Assembly: GCF_007859765.1 (NCBI RefSeq)
Contig: NZ_SIHJ01000001.1
Location: 2,605,311-2,669,310, forward strand
Direction: 5' to 3'
Length of the DNA: 64,000 nt
Origin: Posidoniimonas corsicana
GTDB lineage: Bacteria > Planctomycetota > Planctomycetia > Pirellulales > Lacipirellulaceae
A program made the position numbers and the translations under genes. Below the pieces are notes generated by a model. That model was not told the DNA's origin. It did not search any database and saw nothing but the letters and a program-made list of their open reading frames with translations. Positions 43,194 to 50,927 of the stretch are shown one piece after another (the first letter of the stretch is position 1; each line of letters opens with the position of its first letter).

Positions 43194-43432
43194 CCCCTAG
43201 AGCCGGGCCGATTCAATGACACATCTAAAGCTTGCAAACCTGCCTCAGCCACATCGTCCTGCGCTGGTTACGCCTAGCCACGAAACTTGCCGAGGTGTGC
43301 CCAACCTCAGCGAATTTGAGCCCAGATGTAACCTGCACCGGCGTGAAACACCGAGGCAATCTCCAGCGCTCCTTCGGTCATTGGACTCGGCATAGCGTCG
43401 GAGCACCCGCTTGCTCGCGGTTCGACTCGTAG

Positions 43433-43451
43433 CCCCCGGCTCTGCCGGGGG
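43433..43451 (+). repeat. REP-like hairpin 1
   Basis: CCCCCGGC TCT GCCGGGGG followed by ATTG, an 8-bp stem with a 3-base loop. The form resembles REP palindromes that accompany REP-associated tyrosine transposases. Confidence 0.65.
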
Positions 43452-43508
43452 ATTGTCGTCGCCCAAGGCGTAGCGGCCAATCAACGTGGCCGCCGTGACC
43501 AAGAGGAT

Positions 43509-43525
43509 CCCCCGCGGAGCGGGGG
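43509..43525 (-). repeat. REP-like hairpin 2, inverted relative to hairpin 1
   Basis: On the minus strand it reads CCCCCGC TCC GCGGGGG followed by ATCC, the same layout as hairpin 1 (CCCCCG-x-TCY-x-CGGGGGAT). The pair faces each other across 57 bases containing a CGGCC...GGCCG stem, a BIME-like arrangement. Confidence 0.65.
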
Positions 43526-43575
43526 GGCGGCGAGCGAAACGGGCGGTCGACTCTGCGGCCGCAGCGCCGGGCGCG

Positions 43576-45741
43576 CTACTCGTCGGCCATCACGGTGAAG
43601 TAGTTGTTCACCGCGTGGTCCAGGATCTCCGGAACCGCCGTGGGCTCCAGCTCGTTGTACTCGCAGTAGTGCGCCACCTGGTCCAGCAGGTCGCGCGCCT
43701 GGCAGCGGCGGAACGGGCGGTCGCAGGAGTCGTAGTGCGTGGCGAGCAGGTAGTCGAGCGACTCCTGCGGGCAGTCCACCTTGAGCTTCTTGGCGAAGAT
43801 GCCGAACAGCTTGATGAACTCGTCGCGGCTGGGCGCGCCGACCTCGATCTTGAACGGGATCCGGCGGAGGAACGCGTCGTCGGCCAGGTCGGTCGGGTCG
43901 AGGTTGGTCGAGAAGATGATCAGCTGCTCGAACGGCACCTCGATCTTCTTGCCGTTGGCCAGGCCGAGGTAGTCGATCCGGTTCTCGAGCGGGATGATCC
44001 AGCGGTTGAGCAGCTCGGTCGGGTTGACGCGCTGGCGGCCGAAGTCGTCGATCAGCAGGCTGCCGCAGTTGCTCTTGAGCTGCAGCGAGGCCTCGCTGAC
44101 GTGGCTCAGGTGGTCGTGCTTCAGCTCCAGGCTGTCCATCGTCAGCTCGCCGCCGACCACCACCGTCGGCCGGCGGATGCGGACCCAGCGGCGGTCGTGC
44201 TCGCTCGCCTTGAGCAGGCTGCCGGCCTTGGACTGCACCGGCTCGTGGCAGGAGGGGTCGAAGAACTTGATGATCTGGCCGTCTTCGACGATGGCGTGCG
44301 GCACCAGGATGTTCTGGCCGAAGCACTTGGTGATCCGCTGCGCGACGGTGGTCTTGCCGTTGCCGGGCGGGCCGTAGATGAACATGCCCTTGCCGGCGCT
44401 GATGGCCGGGCCGAGCTGGGCCAGCATCTCCGGCTCGACGTTGATGTCGGAGAACGCCTTCTCCAGCTGCGGGCGCTTGGGCTTCTCGGTGCGGATGGTC
44501 TGCGCCTGCACGGAGTCGACGTAGTCGTCCAGCGGCACGGGCGCGACGCCGGCGTAGGCGCACTCGCGCATCGCGGCAGCGGCCCGCTGCCGGCCCTCGT
44601 CGGTGAGCTGGTAAACGTGGTCGCCCAGCATGGCCGAGGCGGTCGGCGTGATGGTCCGCCGCTTGCGCATCTCGGCGAACCGGTCCTCCAGCACGGCCAG
44701 CGGCAGGCAGACGTGCTCGGCGATCTCGCGTCCCGAGATCGAGCCGGCGTTCTGCACCACCTTCAGCACCAGGTCGTCGATGAAGGCGATGCTGAGGCCG
44801 GTTTCTTCCAGGGTGCGCGGCTCTTCGGGGCGGAAGCCCTCGTTCAGGCCCAGCGACGACAGCAGGTCGGCGTCTTTGCTCTTGGATGTCCGCCAGGTGG
44901 GCGCGGAGTCGGCGCCCACCGCTGGGGCGGCCGGTTTGGGCGGCGGCGCCACGGTCATGTTGGGGCTGGCGTCGGCCTCGGCCGTGGCGGCGTCGACCTT
45001 CTGCTGCAGTTGGTCGAACACGTCGTCTTCGCTGGACAGGTTGAGCGTCGCGCCGTCCCGCGGCGGCAGTTCCGCGTCCGACTCGCGCAGCAGGTCGCGG
45101 GCAGACTCTCCGGGGCGGAAGCTGAGCGACGCGTTGTCGCTTGAGGGCGCCTCGGAGGACAGGTTCAGCGTCGCCCCCCCCTGCGGCGGCTGGTCGCCGC
45201 CAGACTCGCCGAGGATCTCCCGCGCCAGCTCACCGGGGCGGATGCTCAGCGATTGGTTGCCTGGCGTCGGCTGGGCGTCGGCGGTCTCCTCCGCGACGCG
45301 TTCCTCGAGCTGGTCAAGCAGCGACTCGCCCGGCGCCAGGTTCAGCGTTGCATTCGGCCGCTCCTCTTGCTGAGGCGTGTTGGCGGACGTGATGGGCTGC
45401 GTGACGTCGATCGACATAGAGCTCCCTGCCAGGCTCGCCGCCCGGGACTGTTGGCTGAGTTTACGGCTGAGCTGCCAGCCGAAGTTGGTGAGTTCGTAGC
45501 CGTTCTTGCCGGACGCGTGGCGCACGAGCTGCAGCTCGATAAGCCGCGGGATCGCGTCGCAGCACCGCCTCGCGTAGGCGAGGTCGTCCGGCTTGAAGAG
45601 CTTCTTCTTGCCCCCCCGGATGGCGGGGCCTTTGGTGTCCGAGCGCGAACTGACCTCGAACGCGCCCCGGTTGGCCGCCGCCAGCTCGACGACCGCGCGT
45701 TCTACCGGATTTAAGGATTCTGTGTCCGCGATGGTGTGCAT
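43576..45741 (-). CDS. AAA+ ATPase with winged-helix-like segments and repeated linker motif
   Basis: 721 residues from the ATG at 45741 (AGGGG 7 nt upstream). Residues ~1-95 resemble a winged-helix module (YARRCCDAIPRLIELQLVRH, YELTNFGWQLSRKL). Residues ~130-250 are an acidic disordered linker with repeated phrases such as GATLNLSSE and RPGE(S/L)AR(D/E). A second winged-helix-like part follows (VVQNAGSISGREIAEHVCLP). The AAA+ core has GPPGNGKT (457-464), LLIDDFG (562-568) and the sensor IFSTNLDP. It has the feel of a ring-forming remodelling ATPase; the substrate is unknown. Encoded upstream on the same strand is a TPR membrane protein, separated by 166 bases. Confidence 0.8.
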   Translation of the reverse strand: MHTIADTESLNPVERAVVELAAANRGAFEVSSRSDTKGPAIRGGKKKLFKPDDLAYARRCCDAIPRLIELQLVRHASGKNGYELTNFGWQLSRKLSQQSRAASLAGSSMSIDVTQPITSANTPQQEERPNATLNLAPGESLLDQLEERVAEETADAQPTPGNQSLSIRPGELAREILGESGGDQPPQGGATLNLSSEAPSSDNASLSFRPGESARDLLRESDAELPPRDGATLNLSSEDDVFDQLQQKVDAATAEADASPNMTVAPPPKPAAPAVGADSAPTWRTSKSKDADLLSSLGLNEGFRPEEPRTLEETGLSIAFIDDLVLKVVQNAGSISGREIAEHVCLPLAVLEDRFAEMRKRRTITPTASAMLGDHVYQLTDEGRQRAAAAMRECAYAGVAPVPLDDYVDSVQAQTIRTEKPKRPQLEKAFSDINVEPEMLAQLGPAISAGKGMFIYGPPGNGKTTVAQRITKCFGQNILVPHAIVEDGQIIKFFDPSCHEPVQSKAGSLLKASEHDRRWVRIRRPTVVVGGELTMDSLELKHDHLSHVSEASLQLKSNCGSLLIDDFGRQRVNPTELLNRWIIPLENRIDYLGLANGKKIEVPFEQLIIFSTNLDPTDLADDAFLRRIPFKIEVGAPSRDEFIKLFGIFAKKLKVDCPQESLDYLLATHYDSCDRPFRRCQARDLLDQVAHYCEYNELEPTAVPEILDHAVNNYFTVMADE

Positions 45742-45907
45742 AGATCGCCCCTGCCGCAGTGCCCGAACTGCCATCGAAAGACTAGCACACGACCGGGCCG
45801 GAGGCGGCGGCCGGCGGGAGACGGGCGTGAGACCCCCGCGGCGCGAGCATCAGGCAGCTTCGCCAATGGTCGAGGCGGGCAGCCTGCCGCTGTCGCGAAG
45901 CGGGGGG

Positions 45908-47761
45908 TTACTGCTCTCGCAGCAGGTTCGGGGGACGCCGGCCCCCGCTACGCTCCCAGTGATCGGCGGCCAGCTGGCGTTGACCAAGCGCTTCGTAGGA
46001 GCGCGCCAGCCCGAGGTGGATCAGCTGGTTGTCGGGGAACTCCTCGAGCGCGTACTTGAGGTCTGCGACCGCGGGCCGCCACCGCTTCAGCATGACCTCG
46101 GCCTGGCCGCGGGTCTCGCGGTAGACCGGGCTGTCGGGCTCCTGCTCGATCGCCTTGGCGATGGCTTCTAGCGCAGCGCTGGGGATCGGGCGGGGCTCCT
46201 GCAGCAGCGTCCAGGCCAGGTTGTTCCACACAATGGCGGGCGCGTCGCCGTCCGCCGCCAGACGCTGGAACGCCTTGCGGGCCTGGAGGATCTCTCCGCG
46301 GAGCGCGGCGGTGGTGCCGGCGAGCTCGATCAGGGGCTCGCTGGCGTCCGGCGACCCCAGCAGACCGGCCCACGCCTCGCGGCACGAGGCGGAGGTCTCA
46401 CGGTTCTCGATCAGGTCCCGCAGCTGCAGCGCCACCCAAGCGCGGGGGCTGCCGAGCCGCTCCGCGCGGCAGAGCCGCTCGACGAGCGCCTCGGGGTCGA
46501 ACGACTGCTGGTCGAGCGTGGACTGCACACGCTCGCGGGTCAGCTGCGCGAGCAGCTGGTTCGGCTGCGGGTCGTCCGGGAACGTCTGCTGCCAGTCGAT
46601 GAGCGTCAGCTCTTTCTGCGGCTCATCTTTCAGCAGCGTGGCGGCCAGGACGCGGCTGCGGTGCTCGTCCGCCGATAGCTTGCTCGCCGGCAGGCCGAGT
46701 GAAGCGAACAGCCGCGGCACGGCCTGCGCCTGAGTGGTGGCCGCCTCGTCGTCGCCCAGCCGCACCAGCATCCGCAGCCGCATGGCGGCGGCGGCGAAGA
46801 TCTGGTCGGCGTAGGGCTCGAGCACGTCGCTCGCCTGCTGCGGTCGATCGGTGCGGGCGTAGACAATCGCCCTCAGCATGCTGACCTGCGGCGCGTTGCC
46901 GCCCAGCTCGACAATCCGGTCAAGGTGCCGCTCGGCCAGAGTGAGCCTGCCCTCTTCAGTAGGGGGCGTCTCCTCGACCTCTCCCAGGTCCTCGCCGGTG
47001 AGCAGGCGGAGCGCCATCCAGTAGTGGGCGGCGGCGTAGCCCGGGATGTCGGGCGGCGCCAGGCGTTGCATCACCTCGTAGCCGGAGGCGACGTCGCCCT
47101 CTTCGACCAGCTTGATCGCCTCGATGTACTCTGCGCGGCTGTTGTCGACGCCCAGCTGCACCAGTTTCTCGCGGTAGAGCTCCGCAACCTGGTGGTCGCC
47201 CTCCTGCCGGGCCTCGCGCATCGCCTTCTGGTACCGCGCGGCGACCGGCCCGGGTCCGCGGAGCGACGCCGAGAAGCCAACGTACACAAACGGCGCGAGC
47301 ATCAGCACGGCTGGGATCGCCAGCAGCATGTCTTTTCGGTTGCGCGTGACGGCCCACGCGTAGGCGAAACCGGCCAGGGCGGTAAACGGCGTGAGCAGCA
47401 GCCCGAAGAAGCGGCCGAACGATTCCAGCACGCCCCCCAAGCCTACCCGACGCGCCGCTGAGCGCCCGACCGACCGCACGCGTCCAAGCACGCGGCCGGG
47501 CAGTTCGAACAGGAAGGCGAACAGGTCGCCCAACCCGGTCGCCTGCGCCATCCGGCCGATCGGCCGCAGCACCCGCATCACGCCACGACGCACGCCGTTT
47601 TCCAGGCCCTCGAAGCTGCCCAGCACGTCGATCAAGCCGTAGCTGAGGTCCCTGGCTCGCCTGCCGATACGACTACCGGCGCGGTCGCGCAAGTCCAGCA
47701 GCCACGCCCACAGGTCGGCGAACCAACCGAAAACGCCAGACTGGCGACGACGTCGGGGCAT
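45908..47761 (-). CDS. Membrane protein with TPR-like repeats
   Basis: 617 residues. The ATG at 47761 is chosen over a TTG three codons upstream; neither has a strong ribosome site. The first ~130 residues contain amphipathic and basic helices (FGWFADLWAWLLDLRDRAGS), followed by two membrane helices around 120-165 (GLLLTPFTALAGFAYAW, LLAIPAVLMLAPFVYVGF). The remaining ~450 residues are helical hairpins of TPR type (AHYWMALRLLTGEDLGEVEE, NNLAWTLLQEPRPIPSAALE, PVYRETRGQAEVMLKRWRPA). Probably a scaffold with the repeats on one side of the membrane. Same strand as the AAA+ ATPase gene, so co-function is plausible but unproven. Confidence 0.75.
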   Translation of the reverse strand: MPRRRRQSGVFGWFADLWAWLLDLRDRAGSRIGRRARDLSYGLIDVLGSFEGLENGVRRGVMRVLRPIGRMAQATGLGDLFAFLFELPGRVLGRVRSVGRSAARRVGLGGVLESFGRFFGLLLTPFTALAGFAYAWAVTRNRKDMLLAIPAVLMLAPFVYVGFSASLRGPGPVAARYQKAMREARQEGDHQVAELYREKLVQLGVDNSRAEYIEAIKLVEEGDVASGYEVMQRLAPPDIPGYAAAHYWMALRLLTGEDLGEVEETPPTEEGRLTLAERHLDRIVELGGNAPQVSMLRAIVYARTDRPQQASDVLEPYADQIFAAAAMRLRMLVRLGDDEAATTQAQAVPRLFASLGLPASKLSADEHRSRVLAATLLKDEPQKELTLIDWQQTFPDDPQPNQLLAQLTRERVQSTLDQQSFDPEALVERLCRAERLGSPRAWVALQLRDLIENRETSASCREAWAGLLGSPDASEPLIELAGTTAALRGEILQARKAFQRLAADGDAPAIVWNNLAWTLLQEPRPIPSAALEAIAKAIEQEPDSPVYRETRGQAEVMLKRWRPAVADLKYALEEFPDNQLIHLGLARSYEALGQRQLAADHWERSGGRRPPNLLREQ

Positions 47762-48016
47762 GGGGATCAAGAACTGGGGGGCGGGGCGCGGGGGCTCTGG
47801 CCGGCGGCCGAGCGGATGGGGGAGCGTCAGACTCTATCGTACACAGCCCGCAATCCGGCCCAAGTGTTTGGTCGGCCGCGACGCCAGACTCTTGGGGCAG
47901 CGGGTGGGGTTGCGTCGGATTTGACGCGGTTGACCCGCGGGCCCCCCCGGCTTGGGCACCGGACGCCGGACCGGGTCGGAGGGCGACCGGGAAGAACTTT
48001 CTGCCCGTACATACGA
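47762..48016. other. Non-coding spacer
   Basis: Region between the TPR gene start and the terminator of the next minus-strand gene. No ORF with coding character and no recognisable promoter was identified. Confidence 0.4.
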
Positions 48017-48048
48017 CGAACGCGGCAGGAGTGCTCCTGCCGCGTTCG
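48017..48048 (-). terminator. Long hairpin after the first VPEAG paralog
   Basis: A perfect 15-bp stem CGAACGCGGCAGGAG / CTCCTGCCGCGTTCG with a TG loop, 29 bases beyond the stop codon. On the minus strand no long T-run follows, so it may be a weaker terminator or a transcript-end stabiliser. Confidence 0.65.
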
Positions 48049-48076
48049 GTGATCGTAGACTCTGAGGGCTCGCCGG

Positions 48077-48769
48077 CTAGGCCAGACGCTTGCCGCGGTA
48101 GCGAACCACCGCCACGCCGCCAAGCACGCTCCAGACCAGGAAGGCGCCGGCCTCGGGGACGGCGGCGATCGTGAAGCCGTTGATGACGTGCGCCGTCAGG
48201 TTGCCGTTGCTGATCAGGCTGCCCACCACGCGGAAGCTGAGGGGGCCGCCGGCGGTCGTAAAGGTGAACGACTCGGAGCTCATCGGCTCGTTGCCATCCG
48301 ACCGGGCGAGGTCGCTGATCATCTCCGTGCCGTTCAGGTAGACGTCGGTCTCGACGTTGTTGACGAGCGCGGCTGGCGGGTTGGTGTCGTGGAAGTAGCC
48401 GGTGAACGTGTACGTGCCCGGATTCACATTCGAGACCAGCACCTCCAGGTAGTCCGTGCCGCCCATGCCGAAGATAAAGTCACGAGACAGCGCTGTGGGG
48501 GCCGGGCTGTTGGCGGCGCCGCGGTCGCGGTCATCGGCGCCGACGCCTGCGATCCCCTGATCGGTGTTCAGGATGACCTGGATGTTCGACCCGACCGATC
48601 CGGCGTTGATGCCGGTTGCCCCCGGGAGGGTGACGCCGGTCCAGTCCGAGTAGGTAGGCGAAGGCCCGGACGCGTCGTTGAAATCCACCTTGAGCATCGC
48701 GAGCGAGCTTGTGGTGGCCGTCAGTACGATCGCAAGGCCACACACGCACGCCCTGGATAATGAATTCAT
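48077..48769 (-). CDS. Exported PEP-CTERM-variant protein, tandem paralog 1
   Basis: 230 residues from the ATG at 48769 (GGGAAAT upstream). A signal peptide (ACVCGLAIVLTATTSSLAML) is followed by VDFNDASGPSPTYSDWTGV and a beta-rich body containing NVNPGTYTFTGYFHDTNPPA, then HVINGFTIAAVPEAGAFLVW and a hydrophobic segment ending in VVRYRGKRLA. The C-terminus is a PEP-CTERM-like sorting tail with PEA instead of PEP. Two similar genes follow. Probably secreted and anchored or processed; ligand unknown. Confidence 0.75.
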   Translation of the reverse strand: MNSLSRACVCGLAIVLTATTSSLAMLKVDFNDASGPSPTYSDWTGVTLPGATGINAGSVGSNIQVILNTDQGIAGVGADDRDRGAANSPAPTALSRDFIFGMGGTDYLEVLVSNVNPGTYTFTGYFHDTNPPAALVNNVETDVYLNGTEMISDLARSDGNEPMSSESFTFTTAGGPLSFRVVGSLISNGNLTAHVINGFTIAAVPEAGAFLVWSVLGGVAVVRYRGKRLA

Positions 48770-48987
48770 GCTGATTTCCCGTAGAGCCAATACTTACAAT
48801 GGATGTCGAATCTGTGGTTGGCCAGGCTGTGCAATTCGCCTGTTTTTACAAGTCAAACCCTACTATAGATACGCGCTTTCCCGCGGTCAAACAAATGTCC
48901 TGGATCGGCTAGGACGATTCGTTCGGGAGCTGGTTGCGGCGTAGTTCGGGGCAAATTCTAGTCGTACGTGCCGCAAGCCAGAGCGCA

Positions 48988-49024
48988 AGAAAAAACGCGG
49001 CCGGCGCCAAGGCCGGCCGCGTTT
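48988..49024 (-). terminator. Intrinsic terminator of VPEAG paralog 2
   Basis: A 13-bp stem (AAACGCGGCCGGC at 48993-49005 with GCCGGCCGCGTTT at 49012-49024) followed on the minus strand by a U-rich run (plus-strand AAGAAAAAA). Confidence 0.88.
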
Positions 49025-49045
49025 GTTGGTAGTCAGCTGGGGTCT

Positions 49046-49711
49046 CTAAGCACGCCGCTTGCCACGGTAGCGAACCACGGCGACGCCGCTCAGCATGCTC
49101 CAGACCAGGAACGCGCCGGCCTCGGGCACGGCGGCGAGGGTGAAGCCGTTGATCAGGACCGGCCGCTTGTTCGCGTCGGCGAGGGTGACGCTGAACGTCA
49201 GGTCGCCGGAGCCGTCGGTGCTGAAGTTAAACGACCCGGATGCCGGGGTCTCAGTGCCTTCGGACCGGACGACGCTCAGCTTGGGGGCGCCGTCGAGTGC
49301 TACCAGCGTTTCGGCATTCGCGTACTGGCCGGTGCTGGGGTCCGTCAGGTGGAAGAACCCGGTGAACGTGTAGCTGCCGGCGGGAACGCCCGACAGCACG
49401 AGGTCGATGAAGTCACCGGCGCTGTTGCTGCTGGTGGTGGACTTGATCCAGTCACGGTTGAGCGCGTCCGGGCCACCTTTGTCGCCAGTGCCAAACGTAC
49501 CAGGCGTGGTGCCGGTCGTGATGCTGAGGCTCACCGGGCTGCCGCCGATGCTTCCGATGCCAGAGGGGCCGACCGAGCTAACGCCCGTGAAGCCTGATTC
49601 GACCGGGGAGGTCGAGGTGCCAAAGTCGACCGCCAGCATCGCGAACGAGCTCGAGGCCCCAATCAGCGTGCATGCAGCGGCGAAGACGCTTGCCTTGAAC
49701 AGACTCTTCAT
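49046..49711 (-). CDS. Exported PEP-CTERM-variant protein, tandem paralog 2
   Basis: 221 residues from the ATG at 49711. A signal peptide (MKSLFKASVFAAACTLIGAS) leads to AMLAVDFGTSTSPVESGFTG. The body has LSGVPAGSYTFTGFFHLTDP, aligned with the same position in its two neighbours. The end reads LINGFTLAAVPEAGAFLVWS followed by MLSGVAVVRYRGKRRA. The last ~100 coding bases are almost identical to those of paralogs 1 and 3, while the body has diverged. Secreted; function unknown. Confidence 0.75.
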   Translation of the reverse strand: MKSLFKASVFAAACTLIGASSSFAMLAVDFGTSTSPVESGFTGVSSVGPSGIGSIGGSPVSLSITTGTTPGTFGTGDKGGPDALNRDWIKSTTSSNSAGDFIDLVLSGVPAGSYTFTGFFHLTDPSTGQYANAETLVALDGAPKLSVVRSEGTETPASGSFNFSTDGSGDLTFSVTLADANKRPVLINGFTLAAVPEAGAFLVWSMLSGVAVVRYRGKRRA

Positions 49712-49909
49712 GTTGGATTCCAAATGGTGCAACAGCTTAGTCGACGGGGAGCGTGCGGCTCTCCCGGCATATTTCTAGCAGTTTATCTAGATGTAGGGTC
49801 CACTTTAGTTACAGGAATAACCGCAGTCAATTGGAAGGATGGGGTGTTTGGCAAGATTCTGTGCCACGCCATCGAGAACTCCCCACACGGCTGTGAAACC
49901 AGCACCTGC

Positions 49910-49938
49910 AAAAAAAGCAGCCGGGGAGTCCCGGCTGC
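49910..49938 (-). terminator. Intrinsic terminator of VPEAG paralog 3
   Basis: Stem GCAGCCGGG (49917-49925) / CCCGGCTGC (49930-49938), loop GAGT, with seven consecutive A on the plus strand giving a minus-strand U-run. Confidence 0.88.
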
Positions 49939-49971
49939 GTTCTTGTTGGTTCGCTCGTCGTCGAAAGGCGA

Positions 49972-50664
49972 CTAGGCCGACCGCTTGCGACGGTGCCGGA
50001 CAACCGCAACGCCGCTCAGCACGCTCCAGACCAGGAAAGCGCCGGCCTCGGGCACCGCGGCGAGGGTGAATCCGTTGATCAGGTGACCATTCTTGTCGGA
50101 CGCGATCCGGAAGGTGAGGTCGCCGCCGGTTGAGGTAAAGGTGAACGACCCTTCGCCGATCGGCGACATACTGTCGTCGGTGCGGGCGGTGGTGAACGCA
50201 TCGGTGAACGAGTTGATCCCTTCACGGAAATCGACGTCCATCGTCGCGTCGCGGACGCTGTCGTTGGCCGGGAACGAATCGTGGAAATACCCGGTAAACG
50301 TGTAGGTTCCCGCGTCGACGCCCGAGAGGATCACGTCCAGGTAGTTTGAGCCCTGTCCACGAACGCCGAACACGAAGTCCTTGGAGAGATTTGTCGGCGA
50401 GGGCGAGGTGGTGCCGTTGTCGGCGTCGCGGTCGCGGTCGTCGATGGCCCCACCGGGGTTGGTGGCAAGGCTGACGTTCACGCTGGATCCAACACTAGAA
50501 CCCGTGACGGTCGCCCCGCCAACGCCGACACCGACGAATCCCGCTTGGGTGTTGGCGGCGGTGTTGGTCTTGTTGAAGTCGACCGCGAGCATCGCGAACG
50601 AGCTCGGCGTCGCCAGCATCACGATGGCCAGGCCGCAGAGGGATTTAGTCCAGAAAGCATTCAT
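49972..50664 (-). CDS. Exported PEP-CTERM-variant protein, tandem paralog 3
   Basis: 230 residues from the ATG at 50664; an in-frame extension to 50709 would hide the signal peptide (MNAFWTKSLCGLAIVMLATP). It shares AMLAVDFNKTNTAANTQAGF, ILSGVDAGTYTFTGYFHDSF and LINGFTLAAVPEAGAFLVWS with paralogs 1 and 2, ending VVRHRRKRSA. DRDRDADNG in this copy matches DDRDRG in paralog 1, so 1 and 3 are closer in the body. Exported. Each paralog has its own promoter-sized gap and terminator, suggesting independent transcription. Confidence 0.75.
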   Translation of the reverse strand: MNAFWTKSLCGLAIVMLATPSSFAMLAVDFNKTNTAANTQAGFVGVGVGGATVTGSSVGSSVNVSLATNPGGAIDDRDRDADNGTTSPSPTNLSKDFVFGVRGQGSNYLDVILSGVDAGTYTFTGYFHDSFPANDSVRDATMDVDFREGINSFTDAFTTARTDDSMSPIGEGSFTFTSTGGDLTFRIASDKNGHLINGFTLAAVPEAGAFLVWSVLSGVAVVRHRRKRSA

Positions 50665-50848
50665 TGATGTATGTCGCTGTTTCGCAGGCGCCGAAGGGGA
50701 GTGATCCACTGCCTAAGCAGCGCGACGCGGCCGGTTCGCCGCACCAAATGACCACTCTAACTGGACCAAACCCTATCGTCAATGTGGAGGATTGATGTTG
50801 AGAAGTGCGCCGTAGCGGGAGAGCGGCGTCCGGGATGCGGTAGGGCGC

Positions 50849-50884
50849 AAAAAAGCAGCGGCGGAGGAATCCCCCCGCCGCTGC
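50849..50884 (-). terminator. Intrinsic terminator of the HtrA gene
   Basis: Stem GCAGCGGCGG (50855-50864) / CCGCCGCTGC (50875-50884) with a 10-base loop, preceded on the plus strand by six A, i.e. a U-run on the minus-strand transcript. Confidence 0.88.
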
Positions 50885-50927
50885 GGTCTCTCAGGAACAT
50901 CATCGTTGGCCGCGGGTATCCCCGAAG

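Larger units (their letters stand above)
43194..43575. other. Non-coding region with REP-like hairpins
   Basis: 382 bases between the foreign-looking gene and the stop of the AAA+ gene. It holds two inverted hairpins (listed below). No transposase fragment was recognised in any frame. Confidence 0.5.

Noticed and set aside
43486-45144. 552-codon plus-strand frame over the AAA+ gene
   Set aside because: Shadow of the AAA+ ATPase with Walker motifs on the other strand.
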